This document shows, piece after piece, positions 46,224 to 54,856 of a stretch of 64,000 nt of DNA (within the stretch, counting starts at the first letter, position 1; every line of letters begins with the position of its first letter). The position numbers and the translations under genes are program-made. This DNA is from Siccirubricoccus sp. G192 (GTDB taxonomy: Bacteria > Pseudomonadota > Alphaproteobacteria > Acetobacterales > Acetobacteraceae). The notes under the pieces were generated by a model, which worked only from the letters and a program-made list of their open reading frames with translations, was not told the origin of the DNA and ran no database searches. Location of the stretch: positions 186,001-250,000 of the forward strand of contig NZ_JAHREN010000001.1 in NCBI RefSeq assembly GCF_019084075.1. Direction: 5' to 3'.

Positions 46224-48003
46224 TGACGACCTCCTTGTGCACACGGATCTCCGCCGGCGTGCCGGCGGCCAGGACGCGGCCGAGATTCAGCACGGTGACA
46301 TGGTCGCAGATATCAAAGATGAGGTCGGCGTGATGCTCGACCAGCAGCACGCCGGTGCCCTGCCGGCTGATCGCGCGGATCAGCGCGCCGAGCCGCAGGA
46401 TCTCCTCCGCCGATAGCCCGGCCGCGGGCTCGTCGAGCAGCAGGAAGCGGGGGCGCAGCATCAGCGCCCGCGCGATCTCCATGAAGCGGAGCTCGCTGTG
46501 CTGCAGCCGGTCGGCGCGGACCTCGGCCAGCGCCTCCAGCCCGACGCTGCGCAGCGCCAGCAGCGCCTGTTCCCGCAGCATGGCCTCGTCGCCGCGGTGC
46601 CGCGGCAGGCTCAGCAGCGATTCGGCGAAGCTGCCCCGGCCGTGGATCGTGCCGCCGACCATCACGTTCTGCAGCACCGAGGCCTCACCGATCAGCCGCG
46701 GCGTCTGGAAGGTCCGGGCGATGCCGGACGGTGCCCGCTGCTGCGGCGCGCCCGGGGGCAGCGGCGCGCCGTCGAGGGTCACGCTGCCGGCCTCCGGCGT
46801 GTAGAAGCCGCAGATCACGTTCAGCGTCGTGGTCTTGCCCGAGCCGTTCGGGCCGATCAGCCCATGCACCTGGCCGCGCTCGATCGTCAGGTCCAGCCCG
46901 TCGATCGCGCGCACCCCGCCGAAGCTGAGGACCACGCCCCGCAGCGCGATGCTACCCGGGGCGCCGCCCCGCCCCAGGACCCCGGGCAGCAGCTCGGGCC
47001 GGGGCAGGATCGCGCGGTTGCTCTCGAGCGGCCGCCGGTTCCTGAAGTCCAGCAGCGCGGCGATCCCGCCGGGCGCCGCGAGCACGATCAGCAGCAGCAG
47101 CGCCGCGTAGAGGAAGGTGGACCAGACCACCAGCGGGGCGGCGAATTCGGGCAGCCAGGTCAGCACCACCGTCGCGATCAGCGGGCCCAGGATGGAGCCG
47201 CGGCCGCCGATCAGGATGGCGATGAAGAACAGCACCGAGAGGTCGAAGGTGAAGGCTTCCGGCGTGATGTAGGATTGCAGGGTGGCGAAGAGCCCGCCCG
47301 CGATGCCCGCGACCGCGCCGCTGAACAGGAACACCGCGCCCAGCATCCCGCGCTTGGAGATCCCGGCGGATTCGGCCGCCACCTCGGCATCGCGGATGGC
47401 GACCAGCGAGCGGCCGAAGCGGCTATGCGCGATATTCGCCGTCATCCAGGTGCAGAAGGCGGCGAGGGCCAGGCAGAGCAGGTAGAAGCCCAGCGCCGTG
47501 TCGAAGGGCGCGGGCAGCATCGGGCCGGGCACGCCGATCCCGCCGCCGGTCACGCTCTGCCAGGCCAGGGCGATCTGGGTCACGATGGTAGCGAAGCCCA
47601 GCGTCGTCATGGCGAAGTAGAAGGTCCGTAGCCGCAGCGCGGGCAGGCCGATGAGCAGCCCGAAGGCGGCGCCGACCAGCGCCGCCACGGCGAATGCGGC
47701 GAAGGCCGGCAGCGGCGGGAGCACGTTGCCGAGCACGAGCACGCTGGTGGTGTAGGCACCGAGGGTCAGCAGCGCCACCCAGCCGATCGCCAGTTGCCCG
47801 GCGAAGCCCACCACCAGGTTCAGGCCGGAGACCAGGACCCAGTAGATCGCCGCGCGTGTGGCGATCAGGGTCCAGTAGTCGTTGCTGACCGCGGGCAGGA
47901 GCAGGCCCGCGCCGAAGATGAGGACGAAGGGCACCACCTGGCGCAGGGTCTCGCCCGTGCCGCCGCGTTGCACCGGTGCCGCCCGGCCTGCTGCTTCACT
48001 CAT
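46204..48003 (-). CDS. Fused LivM permease and LivG ATPase
   Basis: A 599-residue fusion, a recurring arrangement in alphaproteobacteria. Residues about 20-325 form the LivM-type permease with eight or more membrane segments (YWVLVSGLNLVVGFAGQLAI, then LRTFYFAMTTLGFATIVTQI). Residues about 350-599 form the LivG ATPase with Walker A HGLIGPNGSGKTTTLNVI and Walker B RPRFLLLDEPAAGLSAEEIL. The ABC signature is odd: LQHSELRFMEIARALM, where the conserved glycine and glutamine of the usual L-S/P-x-G-x-Q-R are missing. ATG 48003 is preferred over the TTG two codons upstream. Confidence 0.92.
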   Translation of the reverse strand: MSEAAGRAAPVQRGGTGETLRQVVPFVLIFGAGLLLPAVSNDYWTLIATRAAIYWVLVSGLNLVVGFAGQLAIGWVALLTLGAYTTSVLVLGNVLPPLPAFAAFAVAALVGAAFGLLIGLPALRLRTFYFAMTTLGFATIVTQIALAWQSVTGGGIGVPGPMLPAPFDTALGFYLLCLALAAFCTWMTANIAHSRFGRSLVAIRDAEVAAESAGISKRGMLGAVFLFSGAVAGIAGGLFATLQSYITPEAFTFDLSVLFFIAILIGGRGSILGPLIATVVLTWLPEFAAPLVVWSTFLYAALLLLIVLAAPGGIAALLDFRNRRPLESNRAILPRPELLPGVLGRGGAPGSIALRGVVLSFGGVRAIDGLDLTIERGQVHGLIGPNGSGKTTTLNVICGFYTPEAGSVTLDGAPLPPGAPQQRAPSGIARTFQTPRLIGEASVLQNVMVGGTIHGRGSFAESLLSLPRHRGDEAMLREQALLALRSVGLEALAEVRADRLQHSELRFMEIARALMLRPRFLLLDEPAAGLSAEEILRLGALIRAISRQGTGVLLVEHHADLIFDICDHVTVLNLGRVLAAGTPAEIRVHKEVVSAYLGA

Positions 48004-48016
48004 GTGCAATGACCGT

Positions 48017-48877
48017 TCATACCCGCCGCTGCGGCGCCGCGCCGAAGAGCCCCTGCGGCGCCGCCAGCAGCACTATGATGAAGACCGCGAAGACCGCGAC
48101 CGAGGCGAAGACGCCACCAACGGTGAAATACGCCGCCTGCTGGAACACGCCCAGCGCCAGCCCGCTGATGATGGCGCCCCGGTTGTTGCCCATGCCGCCG
48201 AGCGCCACGGGGACGAAGCCGTAGAAGTTCAGCATGGCGCCATTGGCGAAGAAGGCCAGCAGCAACTGCCCGGAGGCGAAGCCGGCGAGGCCGCCGATCA
48301 CCCCCGCCAGGGCGTAGCTCGCCATGCGCAGGTTGCGTTCCGGCAGGCCGAGCGCGCGCGCGGCGAAATTATCCTCCGCGATCGCCAGGAAGGCGCGGCC
48401 GACCAGCGTGTGACGGTAGAGCAGCTCAAGCCCCACCACCACCGCCGCGCAGGCGAGCATCGGCAGCCAGAACTTTTCGTCCCCGGGGCCGCCGCCGCCG
48501 AAGCCGAGCAGTTGCGGGAAGGGCTGCGGCTCGGTGCTCCACTCGATGGCGGCGAATTGCTGCACCATCAGCGCGAGCGCCAGGGTGGAGAGCACATAGA
48601 GGTGCTGCTCCAGGCTCTTGAGCACGGGGCGGACGGCGACGATCTCGGTCAGCACGCCGAACAGGGCGCAGGCGGCGAGGGTGAGCGCGAAGCCCAGGAT
48701 CGCGGGCAGGCCGAGCACGCCGATGAAACCCGCGCCCAGCACCCCGCCCAGCATGCCGAGCTGCCCCGCGGTGAAGCTCATCACCCGCGAGGCCGAGAAC
48801 ATCACGTTGTAGGTCACGCCAATCAGCGCATAGACGGCGCCGATGGCGAGACCGGACATGACGATGGCGATGAGCAT
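48017..48877 (-). CDS. LivH-like ABC transporter permease
   Basis: A 286-residue membrane permease with about eight hydrophobic segments. The start LIAIVMSGLAIGAVYALIGV and the loop RVMSFTAGQLGMLGGVLGA are typical of LivH. The cytoplasmic coupling loop reads GRAFLAIAEDNFAARALGLP. It lies 24 bases after the binding-protein gene and 13 bases before livMG, all on the minus strand. Confidence 0.93.
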   Translation of the reverse strand: MLIAIVMSGLAIGAVYALIGVTYNVMFSASRVMSFTAGQLGMLGGVLGAGFIGVLGLPAILGFALTLAACALFGVLTEIVAVRPVLKSLEQHLYVLSTLALALMVQQFAAIEWSTEPQPFPQLLGFGGGGPGDEKFWLPMLACAAVVVGLELLYRHTLVGRAFLAIAEDNFAARALGLPERNLRMASYALAGVIGGLAGFASGQLLLAFFANGAMLNFYGFVPVALGGMGNNRGAIISGLALGVFQQAAYFTVGGVFASVAVFAVFIIVLLAAPQGLFGAAPQRRV

Positions 48878-48901
48878 GGCGGCGTCCGGTCCCAGCCGGC
48901 C

Positions 48902-50095
48902 TCAGCCATAGCCCGGCGCCAGCTTGTAGGCGCCCAGCCGCTGGGTATTGGCCTCGGACATGACCAGGTCCGACAGCGGCAGCCCGTTGTGGTCGGTGGG
49001 CGACCAGCTGTAGCTGGCAAAGAGGCCCGGGTAGTTCCGCACCGTGTTCCAGTAGCCGATGATGGACGCGGCCTCGGTGTTGCCGCCTTCCTGCACCGCG
49101 CGCGCGATCAGGTTGATCGCGTCCACGCCCGCCAGCACCCACCACAGGGTGGTGTCCTCGAGCGTGATCTTGCCGCGGACGCCGTCCACGAATTCCTGCA
49201 CATGGGCCGGCAGCCGGTCATCGGCCCCGAAGCTGCAGTTCTTGAAGCCGAGGATATAGGTCTTCTGCCAGTTCTCCGGCTTGGCGATCAGGTTCCCGAC
49301 CTCGCCCGAGCCCATCGCGGGATGGCCGATGAAGGCCACGTCCCAGCCCATGTTCGCACGGGTGTTCATGAGCCGCGAGATCAGCCCGGGCGAGACGCTC
49401 CAGACCGCGATGGCCTCGGCGCCGCCATTGCGCATGCGCAGCATGTCCGGCGTGACATCGGGCTGGGTCGCGTCGATCGTGGCCTTGTAGACCACCTCGG
49501 CGCCGCGCTTGGCAAAGGCGGCGGCGGAGCTGTTGACGGTCGTGGTGCCGTAGCCGGTGGTGTCGCCGATCACCGCGAAGCGCTTCAGCTTCATGACATC
49601 GACGCCGTAGCCGCTCACCGCATCGTCGATCTGGCTGTTCGAGGGGGCCATGCGGAAGGCATTGGGGTATTTGGTGGTGTCGATCAGGCTGTCGACGAAG
49701 CAGGGATGGATATCGGGCATCTTGGCGCGCGCCATGATCGGGGTGGTGGCCAGGGACTCGCCCGAATTCGTCGGCCCCCAGATCGCATGCACCCGGGCGC
49801 GGCTGATCATCTCCTGCGCCGCATTCACCGCCTTGGTCGGGTCGCCCTGGGTGTCGCGGACGATCAGCTCGATCTTGCGGCCGCGCACGCCGCCGGCGGC
49901 GTTGATCGCGTCCACGGCGTGGTGCACGCCGCGGTCGAACCCGATCGCCGGGGCGGAGCTCGGCCCGGTGAGGGCCGCGAGCCAGCCGATGCGGATGGGG
50001 TCGCCCTGGGCGATGGCCGGGCGGGCGAGGCCGAAGCCGGCGGCCGCGGCCAGGCTGGCCCCGCCGAATGTCAGACCGCGACGCGTGGTCTTCAT
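48902..50095 (-). CDS. Liv-type ABC transporter substrate-binding protein
   Basis: A 397-residue type I periplasmic binding protein. The twin-arginine-like signal MKTTRRGLTFGGASLAAAAG ends before AQGDPIRIGWLAALTGPSS. Further family segments are FDRGVHHAVDAINAAGGVRG and ELIVRDTQGDPTKAVNAAQE, followed by a paired-lobe layout. The ligand is probably an organic acid or amino acid; the enolase-superfamily neighbour suggests a sugar acid or hydroxy acid, which is inference only. ATG 50095 was chosen over an ATG five codons upstream because the signal sequence starts there. Confidence 0.92.
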   Translation of the reverse strand: MKTTRRGLTFGGASLAAAAGFGLARPAIAQGDPIRIGWLAALTGPSSAPAIGFDRGVHHAVDAINAAGGVRGRKIELIVRDTQGDPTKAVNAAQEMISRARVHAIWGPTNSGESLATTPIMARAKMPDIHPCFVDSLIDTTKYPNAFRMAPSNSQIDDAVSGYGVDVMKLKRFAVIGDTTGYGTTTVNSSAAAFAKRGAEVVYKATIDATQPDVTPDMLRMRNGGAEAIAVWSVSPGLISRLMNTRANMGWDVAFIGHPAMGSGEVGNLIAKPENWQKTYILGFKNCSFGADDRLPAHVQEFVDGVRGKITLEDTTLWWVLAGVDAINLIARAVQEGGNTEAASIIGYWNTVRNYPGLFASYSWSPTDHNGLPLSDLVMSEANTQRLGAYKLAPGYG

Positions 50096-50180
50096 GGCAT
50101 GTTCCCTCATGGTTGTCGGCCGGCTGCCCTTGATGGCACCGGGGTAGTCGGGCCCCCGCGGCCGGCCTCGGTGCCGGCCC

Positions 50181-51302
50181 TCATGTCTTCGCCGCCCCGG
50201 TGCGCGTCGGCGGCGCCCTGGTGTAGCGCGCGAGGATCCCGGGGTCGGGATCGCAGCCGAGGCCGGGCCCGGCCGGCACCGCCAGCTTGCCGTCCCGCGC
50301 GCGGACCCAGGGGTCGAAGGGATTGGCCTCCATCTCGAGCCAGAGGACCTCGATCAGCGGGCGCTCGATCAGCGCGGCCGCGAGATGGAGTGTCGCGATG
50401 AAGCCGGGGCCGAAATAGGGGCTGTGCGGCACGACCTCGACGCCATGCGCCTGCCCGAGCGTGATCACGCGCCGCATCTCGCCGATGCCGCCGATCTTGG
50501 TCACGCTCGGCTGCGCGATATCGATGGCACCGGCTTCCATCAGCGCGCGGAAGCCGAAGAGGCCGGCGGTGTTCTCGCCGGCCGAGAGCGGGATGCCATA
50601 GCGGCGCAGGCTGGCGAGGCCCGCGGCGTCCTCGGGTGGCCAGACCGGCTCCTCCAGCCAGAGCAGCCCGTCCTGCGCCAGCCCGGCCGCCATGCCGCGC
50701 GCCACCGGCGGGGTCCATGCGCAGTTGACGTCCAGCATCACCGCCGCGTCCGGCGCCGCCGCCTGCGCGGCGAGCACCGCGTCCCGCGTGAGCTCGTGCA
50801 GCTTCACGTGCCGATAGCCCTGCGCCCGGGCTTCCGCCGTGTTGCGCGCCACGAGCCCGAGGTCGCCGCCATAGGAGAGCAGGCTGGCATAGGCGTCGAG
50901 CGGCCCGGGCACGCCGCCGCCGAGCAGCCGGTGCAGCGGCTGGCCGGTGCGCTTCCCGAGCAGGTCCCAGAGGGCGATCTCTATCCCTGAGAAGGCATAG
51001 ACGAAGGGGCCGTTGCGCCCGAGCAGGTGCACGCCGTGCAGCACCCGGCGCGTCAGCGCCTCGATGTCGCCGGCGTCCCGGCCCACTACGAGCGGCGCCA
51101 CGATGCTGTCGAGCGCCGCCTTGGTGGCCGCGGTGGCGGCATGGCCGAAGGCCTCGCCCCAGCCGACCAGGCCATCCTCCGTCTCCACCCGGATCAGCAG
51201 GATCTCGAGCCGATCCCAGGGCTGGCCGGCGGATCCAGGGTGCGGGCCGCCCATCGAGAAGGGCAGCGACACGACCGAGGATTCCACTGCCGTGATGAGC
51301 AT
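50181..51302 (-). CDS. Mandelate racemase/muconate lactonizing enzyme family protein
   Basis: A 373-residue enolase-superfamily enzyme. The capping domain includes AFSGIEIALWDLLGKRTGQP. The barrel has a YRHVKLHELTRD strand, metal ligands in AVMLDVNCAWTP, LLWLEEPVWPPED and PLSAGENTAGLFG, and a late VVPHSPYFGPGFIATLH. These enzymes abstract the proton alpha to a carboxylate and act as sugar acid dehydratases, racemases or cycloisomerases; the exact reaction cannot be read here. The first lysine motif is KLH rather than KxK. It heads the leftward operon, divergent from the LysR gene. Confidence 0.88.
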   Translation of the reverse strand: MLITAVESSVVSLPFSMGGPHPGSAGQPWDRLEILLIRVETEDGLVGWGEAFGHAATAATKAALDSIVAPLVVGRDAGDIEALTRRVLHGVHLLGRNGPFVYAFSGIEIALWDLLGKRTGQPLHRLLGGGVPGPLDAYASLLSYGGDLGLVARNTAEARAQGYRHVKLHELTRDAVLAAQAAAPDAAVMLDVNCAWTPPVARGMAAGLAQDGLLWLEEPVWPPEDAAGLASLRRYGIPLSAGENTAGLFGFRALMEAGAIDIAQPSVTKIGGIGEMRRVITLGQAHGVEVVPHSPYFGPGFIATLHLAAALIERPLIEVLWLEMEANPFDPWVRARDGKLAVPAGPGLGCDPDPGILARYTRAPPTRTGAAKT

Positions 51303-51369
51303 GGAGGTCCGCCCGCAGGGTTTGGCCCGCCTTCTGCTCCGGGCGGGCTGCGGCGCATCGTGGGGCGCC

Positions 51370-51384
51370 TGAATAATAAGTTCA
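51370..51384. promoter_or_regulatory. Candidate LysR-type operator
   Basis: TGAATAATAAGTTCA is an inverted repeat (TGAA, seven bases, TTCA) in the 117-base divergent gap between the enolase-family gene and the LysR gene. LysR regulators typically bind such AT-rich dyads upstream of their own gene. CTATGTAAGAT at about 51402-51412 could be the LysR -10 region. Confidence 0.35.
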
Positions 51385-51419
51385 ACCGGGTTTTTGCCGG
51401 CTCTATGTAAGATGACCTG

Positions 51420-52568
51420 ATGGGATTGAGCTTCCGGCAGTTGGAGGTCCTGCGGGCCGTGGCCCGGCACGGGGCGGTCACCGCGGCGGCTTCGGACCTC
51501 CGCGTGTCGCAGCCCGCGGTCAGCATGATGCTGCGCGAATGCGCCGCGGCGGCCGGCTTCCCGCTTTTCGTGCGGCGGCAGGGCCGGCTGCAGCCGACCC
51601 CGGAGCTGCGCGTCTTCCTGGACGATATCGAGCGGGTCTTCTCCGGGGTCGAGCGCATCAACCGGCTGATCGAGGACATGCGCGACGCGAGCGTCGGCTC
51701 CGTCGTCGTCGCGGTCACGCCGGCGCTCGCCGACAGCCTCCTGCCATCCGCCATCGCCGCCTTCCGGCGCACACGCCCGCGCATCCAGGTCACGGTGCAG
51801 GCCATGGACAACATCGCGGTGGTGGAGACGGTGATGCAGGGGAGCGTCGATTTCGGCCTCGTGCTCACGCCGATCGCCGATGTCGATGCGAGGCTGGTGC
51901 CGCTCTGCACCGGCGAGCTCGTCTGCATCGCGCATCCCGACAGCCCGCTCGCGGGCCGCCACACGGTCGAGCCCCGCGACCTGGCGCCCTACCCGCTCAT
52001 TTCCTTCAGCAGCAGCCTGCCGCTCGGGAGCCTGGTCGAGCGGAGCTTCCACGAGGCGGGCGTCCCTCGCCGGATCGCGCTCGAGGTCAACCAGTCCTCG
52101 GTGGCACTCGCGCTGGTCCGCGCGGGCGTGGGAGTCGCCGTGGTCGACCCGTTCCTTCTGATGGGGGAGCGGGAGCCGGGCATCCTCCGCCTGCGGCTGC
52201 GCCCGCAGGTCATCGTGGAAGCCCAGGCGCTGGTTCCGCGCGAGGGAGCCCTCTCGCGCCCGGCGCGCATGCTCCTGGCGGCCACTCGCCGCGTCGGATC
52301 GGCCCTGATGGGCGATGCGCCGCTTCCCGCGCCATTGCGCCAGGGGCAGGGGCAGGGGCAGGGGCAGGGCGAATACCCCTTGCCGCGGGAATTCCGGGGG
52401 GAACCGGGACGTGATGCGCCAATTCGAGCGCCCTCCCGAGCTTGGCCGGGCCGGGAACCCCCTTCCGCGCGGTGCATTGAATCCCTGCCCATCCCGGGCG
52501 GAGGCCAGGCAGATGACCGAAGGCAAGACCCCCGCGCAGGATCGCGCGGCCAAGCCGGGCGCCAATGA
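51420..52568 (+). CDS. LysR-family transcriptional regulator with extended tail
   Basis: A 382-residue regulator. The winged helix-turn-helix is FRQLEVLRAVARHGAVTAAA, then SDLRVSQPAVSMMLRECAAA. The substrate-binding domain (residues about 90-295) contains VTVQAMDNIAVVETVMQGSV and a VRAGVGVAVVDPFLLMG segment. It probably controls the divergent racemase/ABC operon in response to its substrate. Normal family members end near residue 305; here about 75 more residues follow, beginning with the repeat QGQGQGQGQG and overlapping the next gene's start, so the tail may come from a lost stop or small frame error. Confidence 0.88.
   Translation: MGLSFRQLEVLRAVARHGAVTAAASDLRVSQPAVSMMLRECAAAAGFPLFVRRQGRLQPTPELRVFLDDIERVFSGVERINRLIEDMRDASVGSVVVAVTPALADSLLPSAIAAFRRTRPRIQVTVQAMDNIAVVETVMQGSVDFGLVLTPIADVDARLVPLCTGELVCIAHPDSPLAGRHTVEPRDLAPYPLISFSSSLPLGSLVERSFHEAGVPRRIALEVNQSSVALALVRAGVGVAVVDPFLLMGEREPGILRLRLRPQVIVEAQALVPREGALSRPARMLLAATRRVGSALMGDAPLPAPLRQGQGQGQGQGEYPLPREFRGEPGRDAPIRAPSRAWPGREPPSARCIESLPIPGGGQADDRRQDPRAGSRGQAGRQ
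52341..52370 (+). repeat. Hexanucleotide tandem repeat (CAGGGG)
   Basis: Four exact CAGGGG units and a fifth reading CAGGGC lie in the 3' end of the LysR frame, encoding Gln-Gly repeats. Copy-number change here would keep the frame. Confidence 0.9.
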
Positions 52569-52761
52569 GGGTGAAGGCAGCCAGAGCGGCGCCCGCGCCT
52601 ATAACGAGGCCACGAGGCGCTTCGCCGAGAGCGGCAAGGCCGGGCCCGCAGCGCGCGATGCCGCCAAGGCCATCGAAGGCAAGGAGGGCGAGGCGCTGCG
52701 CCAGGCCGAGCGCGAGGGCGCCAGGCACAGCCATGGCGAGGACCCGGCGCTCAAGCGCTAG
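52513..52761 (+). CDS. Small hydrophilic protein of unknown function
   Basis: An 82-residue, highly charged protein starting MTEGKTPAQDRAAKPG. It then shows GARAYNEATRRFAESGKAGP and a REGARHSHGEDPALKR tail. Short proteins of this pattern are widespread in proteobacteria without assigned function. GGAGG lies nine bases upstream of the ATG. It overlaps the extended LysR reading frame by 56 bases. Confidence 0.7.
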   Translation: MTEGKTPAQDRAAKPGANEGEGSQSGARAYNEATRRFAESGKAGPAARDAAKAIEGKEGEALRQAEREGARHSHGEDPALKR

Positions 52762-52809
52762 ACCGCGATCGCCCGAGGTGGAAGCACCGGGGGCGTGAAT
52801 CGCTGTCAT

Positions 52810-52864
52810 GCCGCCCGGTCGTCCGAAGGCGCAGCCGGAGGGCGTGAACCGGTCGGCAGGATAC
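52810..52864. repeat. Dispersed ~55-base intergenic repeat, copy 2
   Basis: Near-identical partner of the repeat at 44383-44437 in the same orientation; the shared core is AGGCGCAGCCGGAGGGCGTG. It ends 16 bases from the stop of the Bug gene on the minus strand. Confidence 0.75.
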
Positions 52865-52879
52865 CGGCTGCGGCCCCGC

Positions 52880-53851
52880 CTATTCCACCGTCGCGCCCGC
52901 CACCCGCGCCACCTCCGCCCAGCGCGCCTGTTCGGCGCGGATGAAGGCGTTGTAGGCATCGGTGCCGAGTGGCCAGGGCTCGGCGCCGACCTCGCGGAAC
53001 CGGGCGGCGATCTGCGGATCCTCCATCGCCTCCAGCAGCACCGCGGCCAGCCGATCCACGATGGCGCGCGGCGTGGCGGCGGGCGCGGCGATGCCGTACC
53101 AGGAGGAGACGTCGAAATCCGGCACGCCGAGTTCCTGCAGGGTCGGGATCCCCGGCATGGTGGAGGCCCGCCGCGCGGTGCTGACGCCGATGGCCCGCAG
53201 CTCGCCCGAGAGCACATGCGGCCGGGAGACCGGCGCGTTGTCGATATTGAACAGCACGTCGCCGCCCAGCACCGCCTGCAACGCGGGTGCGGTGCCGCGA
53301 TAGGGCACATGCGTCGCCTCCACCCCCATCCGGCTGGCAAACAGCAGCCCCGAGAGATGCGAGGAGGTGCCGGCGCTGGCCGAGCTGAAATTGGCCTGGC
53401 GCGGATTGGCGCGGATATAGGCCGCCAGCTCCTGTGGCGTGCGGATCGGCAGCTCCGCCCGCACGATCAGCACATTCGGCAGCGCCGCGAAACGCGCCAC
53501 CCCGGGCAGGTCGCGCAGCGGGTCGAAATTGCCGCGGTTGCGGTAGACGGCGGGGCTGATGGCGTGGGAGGCGATGTGGTTGATGGTGAAGCTGTGCCGG
53601 TCATTGGCGCGGATCGCCGCCTCCGCCGCCAGCATCCCGCCGCCGCCCGGCCGCGGGTCGATATAGAGCGGCTGGCCCAGGCGTTCCCGCAGCCGGTTCT
53701 CCAGGATGCGGAGGAAGATGTCGCTGACGCCGCCGACCTGGGCGCTGATGATGAAGCGCAGCGGCCGGTCCGGCCAGTCCGGCTCGCCCAGCGCCGGCCC
53801 CGCGACGAGGGCGAGGCCGCCCCCGGCGAGGAATTCCCTGCGGCCACGCAT
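52880..53851 (-). CDS. Bug/TctC-family solute-binding protein
   Basis: A 323-residue periplasmic receptor. A twin-arginine-like signal starts MRGRREFLAGGGLALVAG, followed by PDRPLRFIISAQVGGVSDIF, a GQPLYIDPRPGGGGMLAAEA block and VPYRGTAPALQAVLGGDVLF. The second of two close ATGs is chosen because GGGAGG lies six bases before it. It is intact and monocistronic as far as seen; the transported compound is unknown. Confidence 0.9.
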   Translation of the reverse strand: MRGRREFLAGGGLALVAGPALGEPDWPDRPLRFIISAQVGGVSDIFLRILENRLRERLGQPLYIDPRPGGGGMLAAEAAIRANDRHSFTINHIASHAISPAVYRNRGNFDPLRDLPGVARFAALPNVLIVRAELPIRTPQELAAYIRANPRQANFSSASAGTSSHLSGLLFASRMGVEATHVPYRGTAPALQAVLGGDVLFNIDNAPVSRPHVLSGELRAIGVSTARRASTMPGIPTLQELGVPDFDVSSWYGIAAPAATPRAIVDRLAAVLLEAMEDPQIAARFREVGAEPWPLGTDAYNAFIRAEQARWAEVARVAGATVE

Positions 53852-54109
53852 TGGCATCCTCCCTCCCGTTTCCGGCCCGGGGCCGGCCCGGGCGGGCGCA
53901 CCGGCACGGCGCAGCCCCGGGCACCGAGCGGGGATTGAGGGGCGTTCCACCCCTCCGGATCAAGCGCCATGAAGGGCACCGGCCTTCCAAGGCGTGAGCC
54001 CCGGCCCCGTGGCGGGCATGGCGCCCGGATCATCGTCGGGCGCTCCGCCCGCCCCCCGCCCGCACCGCTACCGTTCCCGTTGCGGCGAAACCGGGCTATC
54101 CTCCCCACC

Positions 54110-54856
54110 ATGCGTCACGCCCTGTTGACTGGCCTGTCGCTGCTCCTGCTGGCCGGCCTCGGTGCCGCCGCCACGGCGCAGCCCCGGCTGCCGCCCTCGG
54201 TGCTGCCCGGCCTCGGCACCGCGGACCCCCGCCGGCCGGTGGACTTCCGGGCCGAGCCCTGGCGCGCCCTGGGCCGGGTGCAGCTCGAGATCGGCGGGCG
54301 CTGCACCGGCGTGCTGGTCGGGCCGCGGCTGGTCCTGACCGCGGCGCATTGCTTGGTGGCACGCCGCGCCGGCAGGCTGGTGCAGCCGGGCAGCGTGCAT
54401 TTCCTGCTCGGCCATGACCGTGGCAGCCATGTCGCGCATGCCCGCGTCACCGCCTATCGCACCGGCCCCGGCTTCCTGGCGGCAGGCGCATCGGTGGCCA
54501 GCGACTGGGCGCTGCTGACGCTCGACCAGCCGATCGGCACCCCCGGCCATGTGCTGCCCCTGCTGCGGCAGGCGCCGGCGGCGGGGGCGGCGCTGATGCT
54601 CGGCGGCTATCAGCGCGACCGGCCGGAGGTGCTGCTGGCCGATACCGGCTGCCAGGTGCTCGGCCTCGGCGCCGGGGCGGATGGCCGGCCGCTGCTGCTG
54701 CATGACTGCGCCGGCACGAGCGGGGTCAGCGGCGCGCCGCTGCTGGCGCGCGGCCCGGATGGCGGCTGGGCAGTGGCGGGGGTGGCGGCGCGCGCCGCGC
54801 CGCAGGCGGCGCGCGGCTTGGCGGTGCCGGCCGAGGCGATCGGCCTGCCGCCCTGA
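54110..54856 (+). CDS. Secreted trypsin-like serine protease
   Basis: A 248-residue S1-type protease with signal peptide MRHALLTGLSLLLLAGLGAA. The triad can be assigned: histidine in VLTAAHCLVA, aspartate in SDWALLTLDQPIG, serine in TSGVSGAPLLARG. The serine motif GVSGAP departs from GDSGGP but resembles glutamyl-endopeptidase-like members. A cysteine pair around the histidine and the late LLLHDCAGT could form disulfides. It likely acts in the periplasm or outside the cell; the substrate is unknown. Confidence 0.85.
   Translation: MRHALLTGLSLLLLAGLGAAATAQPRLPPSVLPGLGTADPRRPVDFRAEPWRALGRVQLEIGGRCTGVLVGPRLVLTAAHCLVARRAGRLVQPGSVHFLLGHDRGSHVAHARVTAYRTGPGFLAAGASVASDWALLTLDQPIGTPGHVLPLLRQAPAAGAALMLGGYQRDRPEVLLADTGCQVLGLGAGADGRPLLLHDCAGTSGVSGAPLLARGPDGGWAVAGVAARAAPQAARGLAVPAEAIGLPP

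Noticed and set aside
47882..50401. An 839-codon open frame opposite the liv genes
   Set aside because: No domain was recognised, and the minus strand encodes a complete Liv transporter here.
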